A DNA stretch of 64,000 bases from Anaerolineaceae bacterium oral taxon 439 (GCA_001717545.1 CP017039.1:1116001-1180000), one strand, 5' to 3'. Shown: positions 8,725 through 17,435, numbered from the stretch's first letter. Notes: generated by a model from the sequence alone, not told the origin. A program made the numbers and translations.

Positions 8725-9564
8725 TCAATCTTTGTGCGAGATGTAGCTGCCTGCCACGCGCAGCCATTGCGTGCTGGAAAATTCGAGGTCGTCGATTGCC
8801 TCGCGGATCCGCGCTTCAGACAGCGACCCGTCAAGGTCGACGTAAAACATGTATTCGTACGGCTGGTTCGGGAGCGGGCGCGATTCGATTTTGGTCATGT
8901 CGATCCCGCGGTCGGAGAACGTCTTCAACGCGTTCGTCAGCGCGCCGGGCTGATGCGGAACGGTGAAAACGATCGTCGTAATCGCGCCTGCGGACGGCTG
9001 GACCGGTTCGCGGGCGAATACGTTGTAACGGGTCAGGTTCGCGCCCTGGCTGTCCTCGATATTATCTTCGAGGACGGCGAGGTCATGATACCCTGCGATC
9101 GAGCGCGACCCGATCATCGCGGTTTCCGGATCCGAAAAATTCAACAGCATCTCAACGCATCCGGCCGAATCGTAAACGGTCTCGATATTGGGTTTGGATT
9201 TCAGCTTTCGCAGGTAGCCCCGGCAGACGTCCAGCGCGCCGGGATGCGCGATGATCAGCGAGAGTTCGTCGATCTTCGCGTCGGGAAGCCCGATCAGCGA
9301 ATAGCGGACCGGAACGTAAACTTCGTTGACGATGTACAGAAATTTTCGCGCCAGCAGGTAATAATTCGAATGAATCGAACCCTGAAGCGAGTTTTCCATC
9401 GGGATCACGGCGTAGTCGCAATCTTTTTTCTCGACGGCTTCCAACGCCAGTTCGTAAGTCGGAAAGACGACGGCGTCGTATTCCTGGTCGGGAAAAGCTT
9501 TTTCGATAGCGGTTGTGGTATGGCTGCCGGGGGTTCCCTGATAAGCGACGGTAATTATGCTCAT
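8725..9564 (-). CDS. pheA: Prephenate dehydratase
   Basis: The 279-residue protein has a PDT catalytic domain: MSIITVAYQGTPGSHT at the N-terminus, VIPMENSLQGSIHSNY, and NLTRYNVFA containing the TR(F/Y) motif. A C-terminal ACT domain with IESRPLPNQPYEYMFYVDLDG supplies the ESRP phenylalanine-binding motif. It converts prephenate to phenylpyruvate in phenylalanine synthesis and should be feedback-inhibited by Phe through the ACT domain. I chose the ATG at 9564 because GGAG lies seven bases upstream and the family N-terminus starts there. The open frame extends further into the neighbouring gene, but that extension is out-of-frame sequence of that gene. Confidence 0.95.
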   Translation of the reverse strand: MSIITVAYQGTPGSHTTTAIEKAFPDQEYDAVVFPTYELALEAVEKKDCDYAVIPMENSLQGSIHSNYYLLARKFLYIVNEVYVPVRYSLIGLPDAKIDELSLIIAHPGALDVCRGYLRKLKSKPNIETVYDSAGCVEMLLNFSDPETAMIGSRSIAGYHDLAVLEDNIEDSQGANLTRYNVFAREPVQPSAGAITTIVFTVPHQPGALTNALKTFSDRGIDMTKIESRPLPNQPYEYMFYVDLDGSLSEARIREAIDDLEFSSTQWLRVAGSYISHKD

Positions 9565-9586
9565 GAAAAGTCTCCGAGTCGTCTGA

Positions 9587-9625
9587 GCGGGCGCGACGCC
9601 CGCCGGGTTAATAATTATATTATAG
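9587..9625 (-). promoter_or_regulatory. Possible pheA promoter with leader hairpin
   Basis: On the minus strand an AT-rich block with TATAAT (about 9620-9625) is followed by a perfect 7-bp GC hairpin (9587-9593 with 9597-9603, three-base loop) just before the pheA ribosome-binding site. No good -35 is seen and no leader peptide or T-run follows. A local promoter is plausible; attenuation is not supported. Confidence 0.4.
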
Positions 9626-11111
9626 CTGAATTTTGCTTTCCGCCCGGGCCGTCGTCCTTTTCCTTTTTTTCCGTGCGCGCCGAACGCGTCCGATCGTAAA
9701 CCGCCAGCAGCCCGATCCAAGTCGCCAATCGCAGCATGAAGACGCCGGAAAGAACGTGCCGCCAGATCGAGCGGACTTCGCCGAGGTAAGCGATTCCGGT
9801 CAACGCGATTCCGCCGACCGTCAGCAGGCAGGCGAAGACCGTCCACAGCGGATTCCCCGGGGCTGCCCGCGATCCGATCAGGATCAGGCAAAGCGCGGGC
9901 GCGATCAGGAGGAGCGCGGAGGTCAGCGGATGCAGCAGGTTCCCGAGCGGTTCCGCCCAACGCGGTTTATCTTCCTTCGCGCCGTAAAAGAACGGCTGGA
10001 CGTTTTCGGCGAAGAATTCGTCGGCCGCGTTATAGATGCTGAGCGCTGTCAGGAGCGGATGATCCACCAGAAACGCGGTATACGTTTTCGTCCCGTCGTT
10101 CCGGAGCCATTCGATAAATTCTTTTTCTTCAGCGACGCCGTTATATTCGGCGGATCCGGTTCTCGTCAGGAGCGTTTCCGAAACCGGCATTCCCCGTTCC
10201 GCGAACCAGGCGACGCGCGTTTCGTACGGGAAGACGTTCCCGACATAATTATTCATCATCGGCAGCAGCCAGCGTTCCGATTCCCGGAAGGCGCTCTGCT
10301 GGAAGAGGAAGAGGACGGCGAGCGCGATCGTCAGCGCGCCGGGGACGATCGCCGCGCGCAACGCCCTCCGGCGAAGCTTCGCGGCCGTCAGTCCGAAGCA
10401 GAGCAGCGCGATCAGCGCGACGTAATAGGCGTTCGTATCCCGGGTAAAAATCCAGCCCGCCGCGCTCAGGAACGTCAGCGCGGCCGCGGCGGCCGTTTGG
10501 ACGGTTTCACGGCTGTTCCGCGCCGGACGACTCAGGGCGAACCGGAGGAACCACAGGAAAAACGCGCTCATCAGGATAAAGAAAGAAAACGAAAGCGATT
10601 CGGAGAGCAGGATCGAATCCCAGTCCGACTGCTGCGGAACGAAGGCGAACGCGAAGAGGATCAGCGCGGCGAAGACGCGCGCGCTCGGATTTTCGAAGAG
10701 CGACGCCGCGGTCCAGACGAAAAGCACCCAGCTGACGATACTGAAAATCAGCTGGAATAAAATGATCGCTTCCGTTCCCGGCTGAACCGCTAAACGCGGC
10801 GTGCTGCCGAAAAAGGGCTCGGCCAGAACGGTCAGTTCATGATCTCCCGTCGGATTCAGGAGCGAATACAGAAACGGGAGCGCTGCCGACCGGCTGCACG
10901 TGTACCCGGAGCGGGTCAGGAAGTTCCGGTCGGCGCATTGAAAATAGGACTCCGTGTCCTGAGCGGCGACCGAATCGGTCAGGATTCCGTTCGTCCGGAT
11001 CCGCAGCGTGACGAAAACGGCCGTCAGGATCAGGATCGTCAGCAGGACGATCCCGTCTGCGAGACGGTTCGGTTTCCGGGCTGGCGTCGGGGTCGGTTCG
11101 CCCGGACTCAT
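9615..11111 (-). CDS. Polytopic membrane protein, glycosyltransferase-like
   Basis: The 498-residue protein has a short cytoplasmic N-terminus and then about ten or more hydrophobic helices. The first extracytoplasmic loop (about residues 45-105) contains AQDTESYFQCADRNFLTRSG, a position where GT-C proteins carry acidic catalytic residues. The architecture resembles dolichyl-phosphate-mannose-type glycosyltransferases, but the match is weak and I give no gene name. Its ATG overlaps the stop of the GH13 gene (ATGA), so the two are translationally coupled. Confidence 0.7.
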   Translation of the reverse strand: MSPGEPTPTPARKPNRLADGIVLLTILILTAVFVTLRIRTNGILTDSVAAQDTESYFQCADRNFLTRSGYTCSRSAALPFLYSLLNPTGDHELTVLAEPFFGSTPRLAVQPGTEAIILFQLIFSIVSWVLFVWTAASLFENPSARVFAALILFAFAFVPQQSDWDSILLSESLSFSFFILMSAFFLWFLRFALSRPARNSRETVQTAAAAALTFLSAAGWIFTRDTNAYYVALIALLCFGLTAAKLRRRALRAAIVPGALTIALAVLFLFQQSAFRESERWLLPMMNNYVGNVFPYETRVAWFAERGMPVSETLLTRTGSAEYNGVAEEKEFIEWLRNDGTKTYTAFLVDHPLLTALSIYNAADEFFAENVQPFFYGAKEDKPRWAEPLGNLLHPLTSALLLIAPALCLILIGSRAAPGNPLWTVFACLLTVGGIALTGIAYLGEVRSIWRHVLSGVFMLRLATWIGLLAVYDRTRSARTEKKEKDDGPGGKQNSAII

Positions 11112-12733
11112 TTTTGGATCAGGACCAGCGCCTGGTCGCCGTTCAGGACGAGCTCGCCTTTTTCGCTGAACGCGGCGATTTCTTTGTTCGAGAATTTCTG
11201 AACGAAGCCGGTTTTCGCAGTTATTCCCGGAACGACGCAGGTCGCCGGAAGCTGACTGAAATTCAGCAGGACGAGCACGCTTTTTCCGTTCAGGCTGCGC
11301 TTGAACGCGAGGACGTTTTCGTTCTTTTCGTCGACGAGCTCGATCGAGCCGACCTGAAGGACGTGGAACTGACGGCGCAGCGCGATGAGCTGTTTATAAA
11401 ACGTGTAAAGCGAGCGCGGATCGTGCAGCTGCGCGCTGACGTTCCGGGTTTCGTAGTCGGGATGAACCGCGTTCCAGGGCTCGCCGCTGGTAAACCCGGC
11501 GCAGTGCTGATTGTTCCATTGCATTGGCGCGCGGCAGCCGTCGCGGCCTTTATTGATTGGCCAGAAGCGCTTGCCGACCGGGTCCATGAGCTTCGACCGC
11601 GGGACGTTCGTTTCGCGCTGGCCGATTTCTTCGCCATAGTAAAGGAAGGGCGTCCCGCGGAGGAGGATGACCAGCGCGGCATGGACCTTCAACCGGTCGT
11701 CGCTTTCGCCCAGCCCATACCGCGAGGCGGAGCGTTGGGTATCGTGATTATTGGAGACGTACGTCGGCCAGATTTTATCTCCGCTTTCGGCTTCGATCTG
11801 ACGGATGATCTTCCGGAAGGCTTCGGGTCGATGGGGCGCGAAGAGGAACGCGAAGTCAAAAATTGCGTGGAGTTTATCTTCGCCGGCGTACCGCTGAAGC
11901 TTTTCTGGGCTCGACAGGAACGTTTCGCCGACGACGTAACGCTGCGGATAGGCGTCCAGGATTTTCCGGATATCGCGGACCGCGGTCAGCATTTCCGGCC
12001 GGTCGCAGTCGTATATATGGTCCTGCCAGTTGAACGGCATGTAATTCCCGAACCTGAACGGGTTCGACCGGAAGGTTTCGTCCTTGAAGTAAACGTTGAA
12101 GACGTCGAGACGGAAACCGTCGGTCCCCAGATCCGACCAGAAACGAAAAACGTTCATCATCTCTTCGTAGACTTTCGGGTTCCGCCAGTTCAGGTCGGGC
12201 TGTTGTCTGACGAACATGTGGAAATAATACTGATCGCGGTCCTTAACGTATTCCCAGCCGGTCGCCTGGTCGAAGATAGAGAGCCAGTTATTTGGTTTCT
12301 TCCCGTTCGCGCCGTCACGCCAGAGGTAATAGTCGCCGAATTTGTTATCGCGCGACTGTTTCGAGGCCTGGAACCAAGGATGTTCAGATGACGTATGGTT
12401 CAGGACGAGATCGAGGATGACGCGGAGGTTCCGGGAATGAGCCTGACGAAGGAGTTCTTTATAATCGTCGAGCGTCCCATATTTCGGGTCAACGTCGAGG
12501 TAGTTCGAAACGTCGTAACCGAAGTCGTAATCGGGCGACGGGTTGATCGGGGAAAGCCAGATCGCGCTGACGCCCAGCCCGGCGATGTAATCCAGTTTGG
12601 AGATGATCCCCCTGAGGTCGCCGACGCCGTCTCCGTTTGAATCGGCGAACGAACGCGGGTAAATCTGGTAGATAACGCCGTCGCGCCACCAGCATTTTTC
12701 AGTTTCGGGTTCGGGGTAATACGTATTCGGCAT
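11108..12733 (-). CDS. GH13 alpha-glucosidase (oligo-1,6-glucosidase type)
   Basis: The 541-residue (beta/alpha)8 enzyme is of the glycoside hydrolase 13 family. The conserved regions are present in order: WWRDGVIYQIYPRSFADSNG at the N-terminus, ILDLVLNHTS (about 106-115), DGFRLDVFN with nucleophile Asp210, VGETF with general acid Glu270, and SNNHD with Asp331. The calcium-type DSNGDGVGDL segment marks the oligo-1,6-glucosidase/alpha-glucosidase/trehalose-6-phosphate hydrolase branch. No signal peptide is present, so it should act on small alpha-glucosides in the cytoplasm. The exact substrate cannot be decided from sequence alone. It is coupled by ATGA to the following membrane protein gene. 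Confidence 0.93.
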   Translation of the reverse strand: MPNTYYPEPETEKCWWRDGVIYQIYPRSFADSNGDGVGDLRGIISKLDYIAGLGVSAIWLSPINPSPDYDFGYDVSNYLDVDPKYGTLDDYKELLRQAHSRNLRVILDLVLNHTSSEHPWFQASKQSRDNKFGDYYLWRDGANGKKPNNWLSIFDQATGWEYVKDRDQYYFHMFVRQQPDLNWRNPKVYEEMMNVFRFWSDLGTDGFRLDVFNVYFKDETFRSNPFRFGNYMPFNWQDHIYDCDRPEMLTAVRDIRKILDAYPQRYVVGETFLSSPEKLQRYAGEDKLHAIFDFAFLFAPHRPEAFRKIIRQIEAESGDKIWPTYVSNNHDTQRSASRYGLGESDDRLKVHAALVILLRGTPFLYYGEEIGQRETNVPRSKLMDPVGKRFWPINKGRDGCRAPMQWNNQHCAGFTSGEPWNAVHPDYETRNVSAQLHDPRSLYTFYKQLIALRRQFHVLQVGSIELVDEKNENVLAFKRSLNGKSVLVLLNFSQLPATCVVPGITAKTGFVQKFSNKEIAAFSEKGELVLNGDQALVLIQK

Positions 12734-12762
12734 GGCGGTTTGGTCTCCTTTTTGAACGTACG

Positions 12763-13581
12763 TCAGCGCGCGGATGGGGGCTGCGTTTCGATCGGGACGA
12801 TAATAAAAAACGCGCGCCGGAGCGAACCGTCCTGCGCGGCTGAATAATCGAGCCCCCAGATGTTGTCGAACGTCTGCCAGGCGATATCGAGCGGCTGATT
12901 CAGGTTGGGATCATAGACGATCAGGCGGTCGCTTTCGGCGTTGTAGGCGGCGACGACGCTCATGTGGTTCGCGCCGGTCGGCTTCCAACCCAACTTGCAG
13001 AGGACGGCGATCGGGCCGAATTCTTCGAGCGCGTCGAGGAGCGATTCTTTGTCGCCGCCGCGCAGGATCGCAAGCTCATATCCTAAGAAAGCTAAATCGT
13101 CGGCGACGTTTTCGATCGACAGGCCACTGTTCGGGTTGAATTGGCCTTGAAGCGTGTTGCGGTCGATGAGCTCCTGCGCGCTGAGGGTCTGGTTCGTTTC
13201 CGACTCAAGGTTCCAGTATCGCAGGATCATAGCGACCGACGCGGCGGTGCACCCGCGGGCGGTCGGTGTGCCGAAGCAGGTCAGGCCGCTCTGCCGGATC
13301 AGCGGGAACCGGTAAGATACGCTTTCCGGTTTCGTGTTGGGTAAAAGAAGCGTAGGCGTGGCGCTGAATCGCAGGATCCCGTTTTCGTCGATGACCGCCG
13401 GTCCGAATTTTCCGGGAGACGGGGTGGCGGCGCTGGGCGTCATGGTTGTCGTGGGGCCGGGCGCTGAGACGGCGCGGACCGGGCGCTGAGACAGCGCGTG
13501 GAGCCAGACTCCCGCGATCAGCATGACGACGAAGGATATTGCCCGTTTCCGGATTAAACGATGCCGCGAACCGACGTTCAT
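12763..13581 (-). CDS. Secreted C39-like papain-fold peptidase (copy 2)
   Basis: The 272-residue protein has an N-terminal membrane/signal segment (about residues 12-30), a Thr/Pro-rich linker, and then a C39-like domain. Catalytic elements are visible: the Cys in RGCTAASVAMILRYWN (about residue 113) and the His in GANHMSVVAAYN, followed by IVYDPNLNQPL. It lies between a paralogue (27 bp upstream) and the GH13 gene (29 bp downstream) in one orientation. It probably processes or degrades extracytoplasmic peptides; no ABC exporter or peptide substrate is adjacent. It could also be a non-processing C39-like protein. Confidence 0.82.
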   Translation of the reverse strand: MNVGSRHRLIRKRAISFVVMLIAGVWLHALSQRPVRAVSAPGPTTTMTPSAATPSPGKFGPAVIDENGILRFSATPTLLLPNTKPESVSYRFPLIRQSGLTCFGTPTARGCTAASVAMILRYWNLESETNQTLSAQELIDRNTLQGQFNPNSGLSIENVADDLAFLGYELAILRGGDKESLLDALEEFGPIAVLCKLGWKPTGANHMSVVAAYNAESDRLIVYDPNLNQPLDIAWQTFDNIWGLDYSAAQDGSLRRAFFIIVPIETQPPSAR

Positions 13582-13608
13582 GCCCTAATTATACAGCGTG
13601 TCAGGCGC

Positions 13609-14373
13609 TCATTGATGCGCCGCTAATTTAGCCGGATCCCGCGAGACGATGACGAAAAACGTCCGCATCAGCGGATTTTCCTTCCGTCCGGTGAAGTTGA
13701 TTTTCCAGATGCTGTCAAAAGTTCCCCAGTACAGTCGCAGCGGCTTATCCAGATTGGGGTCGTAGATCGTAACGACGTCGGATTCCGGGTCGTAGCCGGA
13801 AAGGATCGCCATATGGTTCGCGCCGTTCCGTTTCCAGCCGGATTTGACGAGGACCGCGACCGGGCCGATCGTTTCGAGACTGTTCATCAGGGTTTCTTTA
13901 TTGCTGTTTTTGATCACGAAGAGCGCTAAATTCCGGTCGTCCAGCTCGTCGACCGTGTCGGTAATCAGCAGCCCGCTGAATTCGTCAAAATTGCCCTGCT
14001 CGGTGTTGATATCGATAATCGACTGGGCGAAAAGCTGGCCTTCGGTAAAATCCCCGTCCATCCAGAATTCGCTGATCATCCCGATCGAGGCGGCGGTACA
14101 GGCGCTCAGCGTCGGATATCCGCGATAGGTCAGGTCGGTCTGGCTGATCAGGCCCAGTTCGTAATTGACGTTCTTGTACGCGTACGCCTGAAACCCCGGC
14201 TCGTACGAGAGGTTGATCGGTTTCCCGACAGAAGCGACGTTTTCGGAGGAATCGGCCTCAGTTTCCGTCGTGCTCTCCGCGAAAGATGATCCCGGATGCA
14301 GTATGATTAGAACGAACGTGAAAAAGATCGCCGGCAGGGTCCGCCGGAGTATAAAAAGAGGAAGTTTTTTCAT
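13609..14373 (-). CDS. Secreted C39-like papain-fold peptidase (copy 1)
   Basis: The 254-residue paralogue of the next gene has a signal peptide (MKKLPLFILRRTLP... to SSFAES) and a C39-like domain. The Cys lies in LSACTAASIGMISEFW and the His in GANHMAILSGYDPESD, with YDPNLDKPLRLYW near the C-terminus. The two copies share layout and core motifs but are clearly diverged, so the duplication is not recent. It is the first gene of the minus-strand run ending at 6.2 kb. The start is the ATG preceding the hydrophobic stretch. Confidence 0.82.
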   Translation of the reverse strand: MKKLPLFILRRTLPAIFFTFVLIILHPGSSFAESTTETEADSSENVASVGKPINLSYEPGFQAYAYKNVNYELGLISQTDLTYRGYPTLSACTAASIGMISEFWMDGDFTEGQLFAQSIIDINTEQGNFDEFSGLLITDTVDELDDRNLALFVIKNSNKETLMNSLETIGPVAVLVKSGWKRNGANHMAILSGYDPESDVVTIYDPNLDKPLRLYWGTFDSIWKINFTGRKENPLMRTFFVIVSRDPAKLAAHQ

Positions 14374-14418
14374 AGAAAACTCGTTTGGTTTTGAAATTGC
14401 GTCATCTTTTAAACCCGC

Positions 14419-14437
14419 GTGATCTATATATTATCAC
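14419..14437. promoter_or_regulatory. AT-rich palindrome in divergent intergenic region
   Basis: GTGAT and ATCAC arms flank a TATA-rich core between the divergent C39 and RumA-like genes. It could be an operator or simply a -10 region; the arm spacing does not fit a CRP site. Confidence 0.35.
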
Positions 14438-14509
14438 ATTTCCGGGATTAAGTGAATGCATTGTTGAAAAAATCGAAAGAATTCTGAAAAAAATCCAGAG
14501 AAGGTTCAA

Positions 14510-15880
14510 ATGCAGAAGAGAACGGTGAAAAGAGAAGACGATCTGTCGGGTAAAAGGCGAACAGACGGACGGGGGCGCGCCGGGGCGGCGCCTTTTTCGG
14601 GCGCCGCTGCTTTCCCGAGGTCGGAGCGGCCGGTTCAGGAGATCCGGAGATCGGAGACGGTGTCGATTCGGGGGTACTGTTCTGACGGCCGCGGGATCGG
14701 GCGGGTCGAAGACGGACGGGTCATTTTTGTCCCCGGCGTGATCCTCGGGGAATCCGTTCGCGTTCGTTTCGTGGACCGCGGCGATCGTTTTCTGAACGGC
14801 GTTGTCGAAGCGGTCCTCGTGCCTTCTGAAGACCGGATTCCGCTTCGCTATCCCGGGTTGGAGGCTCTCGGTCTGGGCGACTTGCAGTTTCTTCCTCTGG
14901 AGCGGCAGCGGTTGGTCAAGACGGAGATCCTGCGCGACCAGCTGGCCCGGATCGGGAAACTGGCGCTGACGGGGAACGAGATTCGCCCGATGATCGCGTC
15001 GCCGGCGGAATGGGGCTATCTGGCGGAAGCGGGCGCGGCGCTGGGCGCGGACGGCAGGCTGATCTTCGCTGAAACGCTTGACGGGAAGAGCGGGATCCCG
15101 CTTGCAGACCGGGCGATCAACGAGGTCCTCAGTGAAATTCAATTTGAGCCGGATTCAGGGCTGAGCGCGGTAACCGGGCGTGTCGATCAAGATGGCGGGG
15201 TTCAGCTGATCCTGACCGGAACGTCGGAGGCGCCGGAAATCGAGCTGGAAACGGATCTCCCGCTCTCGATCGTTTACACGGGCGGAAAGGGCAGTTACGT
15301 TCTCAGCGGCGACAGTACGATTGTTCAGGATGTCGGCGGGATTGCGATCGCTGTCGGCGATCGATCGCCCTGTTTCCTGAATCCACGAATTTATGCGTCG
15401 GTTTTCGAGGCTTTGGCGCGCGAATGTCCCGGGATGGAGGGGAAGGCTGTCCTGACGATTCAGCCGGGACCCGGTCTCTGGGTAAAGTGGGCCGCGCTTC
15501 GCGGGGCGCGCTGTTCCGCGATTCTGGAAAGCGAAGCTGAGGCTGACGAGTTTATTTTGAATCTGGAAGACGCGGCGACGGCGGACCGCGACGTCGAGCT
15601 GTATCTCGGATATCCGGATGAGGTTCTGGCGGGACTGCCGTTTGTTCCGGATTGCGCGATTCTCGATCTGACGTCGGGCGGTCTTCACGTCCGAACGGTC
15701 GACGCGCTGGCGAGAAGCGGCGTGAAGCGGCTGATGACGGTTGGATCGGAGGCAGGGACGACGGCGCGCGATGTCGGGCGGTTAGCGCGGGCCGGATTCC
15801 TGCCGCGGGCGATTCTTCCGTTTGATACCTGCCCGCAGACGGCGTCGTTCGGAGCTGTGGTCCTGATGGAAAGAGGATAG
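14510..15880 (+). CDS. TRAM-domain RumA/TrmA-like protein, probable pseudoenzyme
   Basis: The 456-residue protein has a basic N-terminal tail, a TRAM domain (about residues 44-105, with GRGIGRVEDGRVIFVPGVI), and a body collinear with 23S rRNA/tRNA uracil-5 methyltransferases, ending in the family signature FDTCPQTASFGAVVLMERG. The residues those enzymes need are missing. The SCNP motif with the nucleophilic Cys reads GSEAG, with Ser413 at the Cys position. The Fe-S cysteine block reads YPGLEALGLGD with none of its three cysteines. The SAM-binding DLYCGVG region is TIQPGPG. The frame is intact over full length, so it is probably expressed as a non-catalytic RNA-binding protein. That role is inference. 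Confidence 0.78.
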   Translation: MQKRTVKREDDLSGKRRTDGRGRAGAAPFSGAAAFPRSERPVQEIRRSETVSIRGYCSDGRGIGRVEDGRVIFVPGVILGESVRVRFVDRGDRFLNGVVEAVLVPSEDRIPLRYPGLEALGLGDLQFLPLERQRLVKTEILRDQLARIGKLALTGNEIRPMIASPAEWGYLAEAGAALGADGRLIFAETLDGKSGIPLADRAINEVLSEIQFEPDSGLSAVTGRVDQDGGVQLILTGTSEAPEIELETDLPLSIVYTGGKGSYVLSGDSTIVQDVGGIAIAVGDRSPCFLNPRIYASVFEALARECPGMEGKAVLTIQPGPGLWVKWAALRGARCSAILESEAEADEFILNLEDAATADRDVELYLGYPDEVLAGLPFVPDCAILDLTSGGLHVRTVDALARSGVKRLMTVGSEAGTTARDVGRLARAGFLPRAILPFDTCPQTASFGAVVLMERG

Positions 15881-15918
15881 AAAAGTCGTTCTTGCCTGGC
15901 TGCGTGTTCTATGAAATC

Positions 15919-15935
15919 TGATATAATAGAACGTA
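15919..15935 (+). promoter_or_regulatory. Extended -10 promoter of dinB, predicts leaderless mRNA
   Basis: TG-A-TATAAT (15919-15927) ends seven bases before the ATG at 15935, so transcription should begin at or next to the start codon. No ribosome-binding site precedes that ATG. Confidence 0.6.
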
Positions 15936-17158
15936 TGAAGCGGGAGCGAAAAATTCTGCATGTTGACCTGGACGCATTCTTTTGCGCAGTGGAAGAGCTG
16001 GCGGATCCGAGCCTGAAAGGGAAGCCGTTCGCGGTCGGCGGAAGCGCCGACGGGCGCGGAGTCGTCAGCTCGTGTTCCTATCCTGCGCGGAGGATGGGGG
16101 TCCGTTCGGCTATGCCGATGGCGCGGGCGATCCGGCTCTGCCCGGGGCTGATCGTGATTCCGGTCCGGCATGGAGATTACTCGGCGAAATCGCGCGAGGT
16201 GATGGCGATTTTGTCGGAGATGACGCCGCTGATGGAGCGGGTTTCGGTTGACGAGGCGTTTCTCGACGTGAGCGATCTTCCGGATCCTTTGGAAACGATC
16301 GCGGCGGGGATCCAGCGGCGGATTCGAGAAGAGACGAATCTTCCGTCTTCGTTCGGCGGGGGGACGAATCCGCTGATTGCGAAGATCGCGAACGATATTG
16401 GAAAGAAATCGAAGGGCGGTCGGGATTATCCCTGCGCGATTCAATGCGTCCCCGCGGGGCGGGAAAAAGCGTTCCTTGCGCCGATGGAGACGGCGGCGCT
16501 CTGGGGGATCGGGGAAAAGATGGCTGCGGCGCTCCGGAATATGGGGATCGTTACGATCGGTCAGCTGGCGGCGACGTCGGAAAGAGCGCTGGTCGAGCGG
16601 TTCGGCCGATATGGGGCCGAGCTTTATCGCCATGCGAACGGGATCGATTTCCGGGAAATTCGGACGGAAGCGGAGGACCCGAAGTCGGTTTCGCAGGAAA
16701 CGACGTTTGAGACAGACGTCAGCGACCGCGCGGTCCTTCTCCGGCGGATTCGCCGGCAGTCGGATCAGGTTGGCTATCGTCTTCGCCGCGGTGGGCTGGC
16801 GGGAAATACCGTGAAGATCAAGCTTCGTTGGGCGAATTTCGTGACGATCGTCCGCCAGACGAAGGTTGACCCGCCGATTAATCAGGATTCGGCGATTTAC
16901 GAAGCGGCCGCAGGACTTTTTTCGGCGGTTTGGGAAACGGCGGGAGACCCGGTTCGCCTGATTGGGGTCGGCGTTTCCGGGTTCGAGCCGCGCTGCGGTC
17001 AGCTGACGTTCCTTGATCCGCCGAAGGCGCGGAAGCGGGAAGCGGAGCTGCTCAAGGCGGTCGACGAGATCCGGCTGCGGTATGGGCGGGGATCGCTGCT
17101 GCGCGCGTTCGAGCTCGGCGGGGACCGTTGCGTGTCCCCCGACGGCGCCGATGGATAG
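15935..17158 (+). CDS. dinB: DNA polymerase IV (Y-family)
   Basis: The 407-residue Y-family polymerase has the N-terminal catalytic motif ILHVDLDAFFCAVEEL with its metal-binding Asp. SVDEAFLDVSD (about residues 105-115) gives the second acidic pair. A helix-hairpin-helix region (LWGIGEKMAAALRNMGI) follows, then a little-finger domain. It performs error-prone translesion synthesis. An in-frame ATG at 15911 exists, but a TATAAT lies between the two ATGs, so 15935 is preferred. No SOS box is recognised upstream. The ~407 residues are somewhat longer than E. coli DinB because of a C-terminal tail. Confidence 0.95.
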   Translation: MKRERKILHVDLDAFFCAVEELADPSLKGKPFAVGGSADGRGVVSSCSYPARRMGVRSAMPMARAIRLCPGLIVIPVRHGDYSAKSREVMAILSEMTPLMERVSVDEAFLDVSDLPDPLETIAAGIQRRIREETNLPSSFGGGTNPLIAKIANDIGKKSKGGRDYPCAIQCVPAGREKAFLAPMETAALWGIGEKMAAALRNMGIVTIGQLAATSERALVERFGRYGAELYRHANGIDFREIRTEAEDPKSVSQETTFETDVSDRAVLLRRIRRQSDQVGYRLRRGGLAGNTVKIKLRWANFVTIVRQTKVDPPINQDSAIYEAAAGLFSAVWETAGDPVRLIGVGVSGFEPRCGQLTFLDPPKARKREAELLKAVDEIRLRYGRGSLLRAFELGGDRCVSPDGADG

Positions 17159-17202
17159 GCGCCGCAGCGGTGGAAAAGTTGTGTATGAAAAACAGGCGGG
17201 TC

Positions 17203-17230
17203 TTTGCAGAATTCGGAAATTTGGTATAAT
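17203..17230 (+). promoter_or_regulatory. tRNA-Thr promoter
   Basis: TTTGCA at 17203-17208 and an extended -10 (TGG-TATAAT, 17222-17230) with 16-bp spacing. An 8-bp perfect hairpin (17238-17245 with 17252-17259) lies in the short leader before the tRNA and may guide 5' processing. Confidence 0.75.
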
Positions 17231-17265
17231 TCAACGCGTCAGGGAAGGATATCCCTGACCGAGAC

Positions 17266-17338
17266 GCCAACATAGCTCAGCTGGTAGAGCAGACGATTCG
17301 TAATCGTCAGGTCAAGAGTTCGAATCTCTTTGTTGGCT
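17266..17338 (+). tRNA. tRNA-Thr (anticodon CGU)
   Basis: A 73-nt cloverleaf: acceptor GCCAACA pairs with TGTTGGC, the D arm is GCTC...GAGC, the anticodon stem GACGA/TCGTC holds loop TTCGTAA with anticodon CGT at its centre, and the T arm is AAGAG-TTCGAAT-CTCTT. The anticodon reads the ACG threonine codon. CCA is not encoded; a T-run follows at once and probably ends the transcript. Confidence 0.95.
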
Positions 17339-17435
17339 CTTTTTTTTTCCCTGTTTCTGGATTCGCGGGTTCCCGAGCGGTCAGAGAAGCGGATGGTGAA
17401 TTGTCGAGCGTTTTTACCCGCTCGGCGCTTAAAAG

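Noticed and set aside
8707-9699. 330-codon plus-strand frame opposite pheA
   Set aside because: Shadow of the prephenate dehydratase gene; no ribosome-binding site and no recognisable motif.
11114-12391. Long open frame antisense to the GH13 gene
   Set aside because: It is produced by GC-rich codon bias on the opposite strand. The GH13 frame has all catalytic motifs; the antisense product is low-complexity and charged.
14419-14437. CRP-binding site
   Set aside because: GTGA and TCAC arms are 11 bases apart rather than six, and the core is just TATA-rich.
14402-16633. Minus-strand frames opposite the RumA-like gene and dinB
   Set aside because: Arg-rich compositions typical of antisense frames in GC-rich genes. 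The plus-strand proteins have intact family layout.
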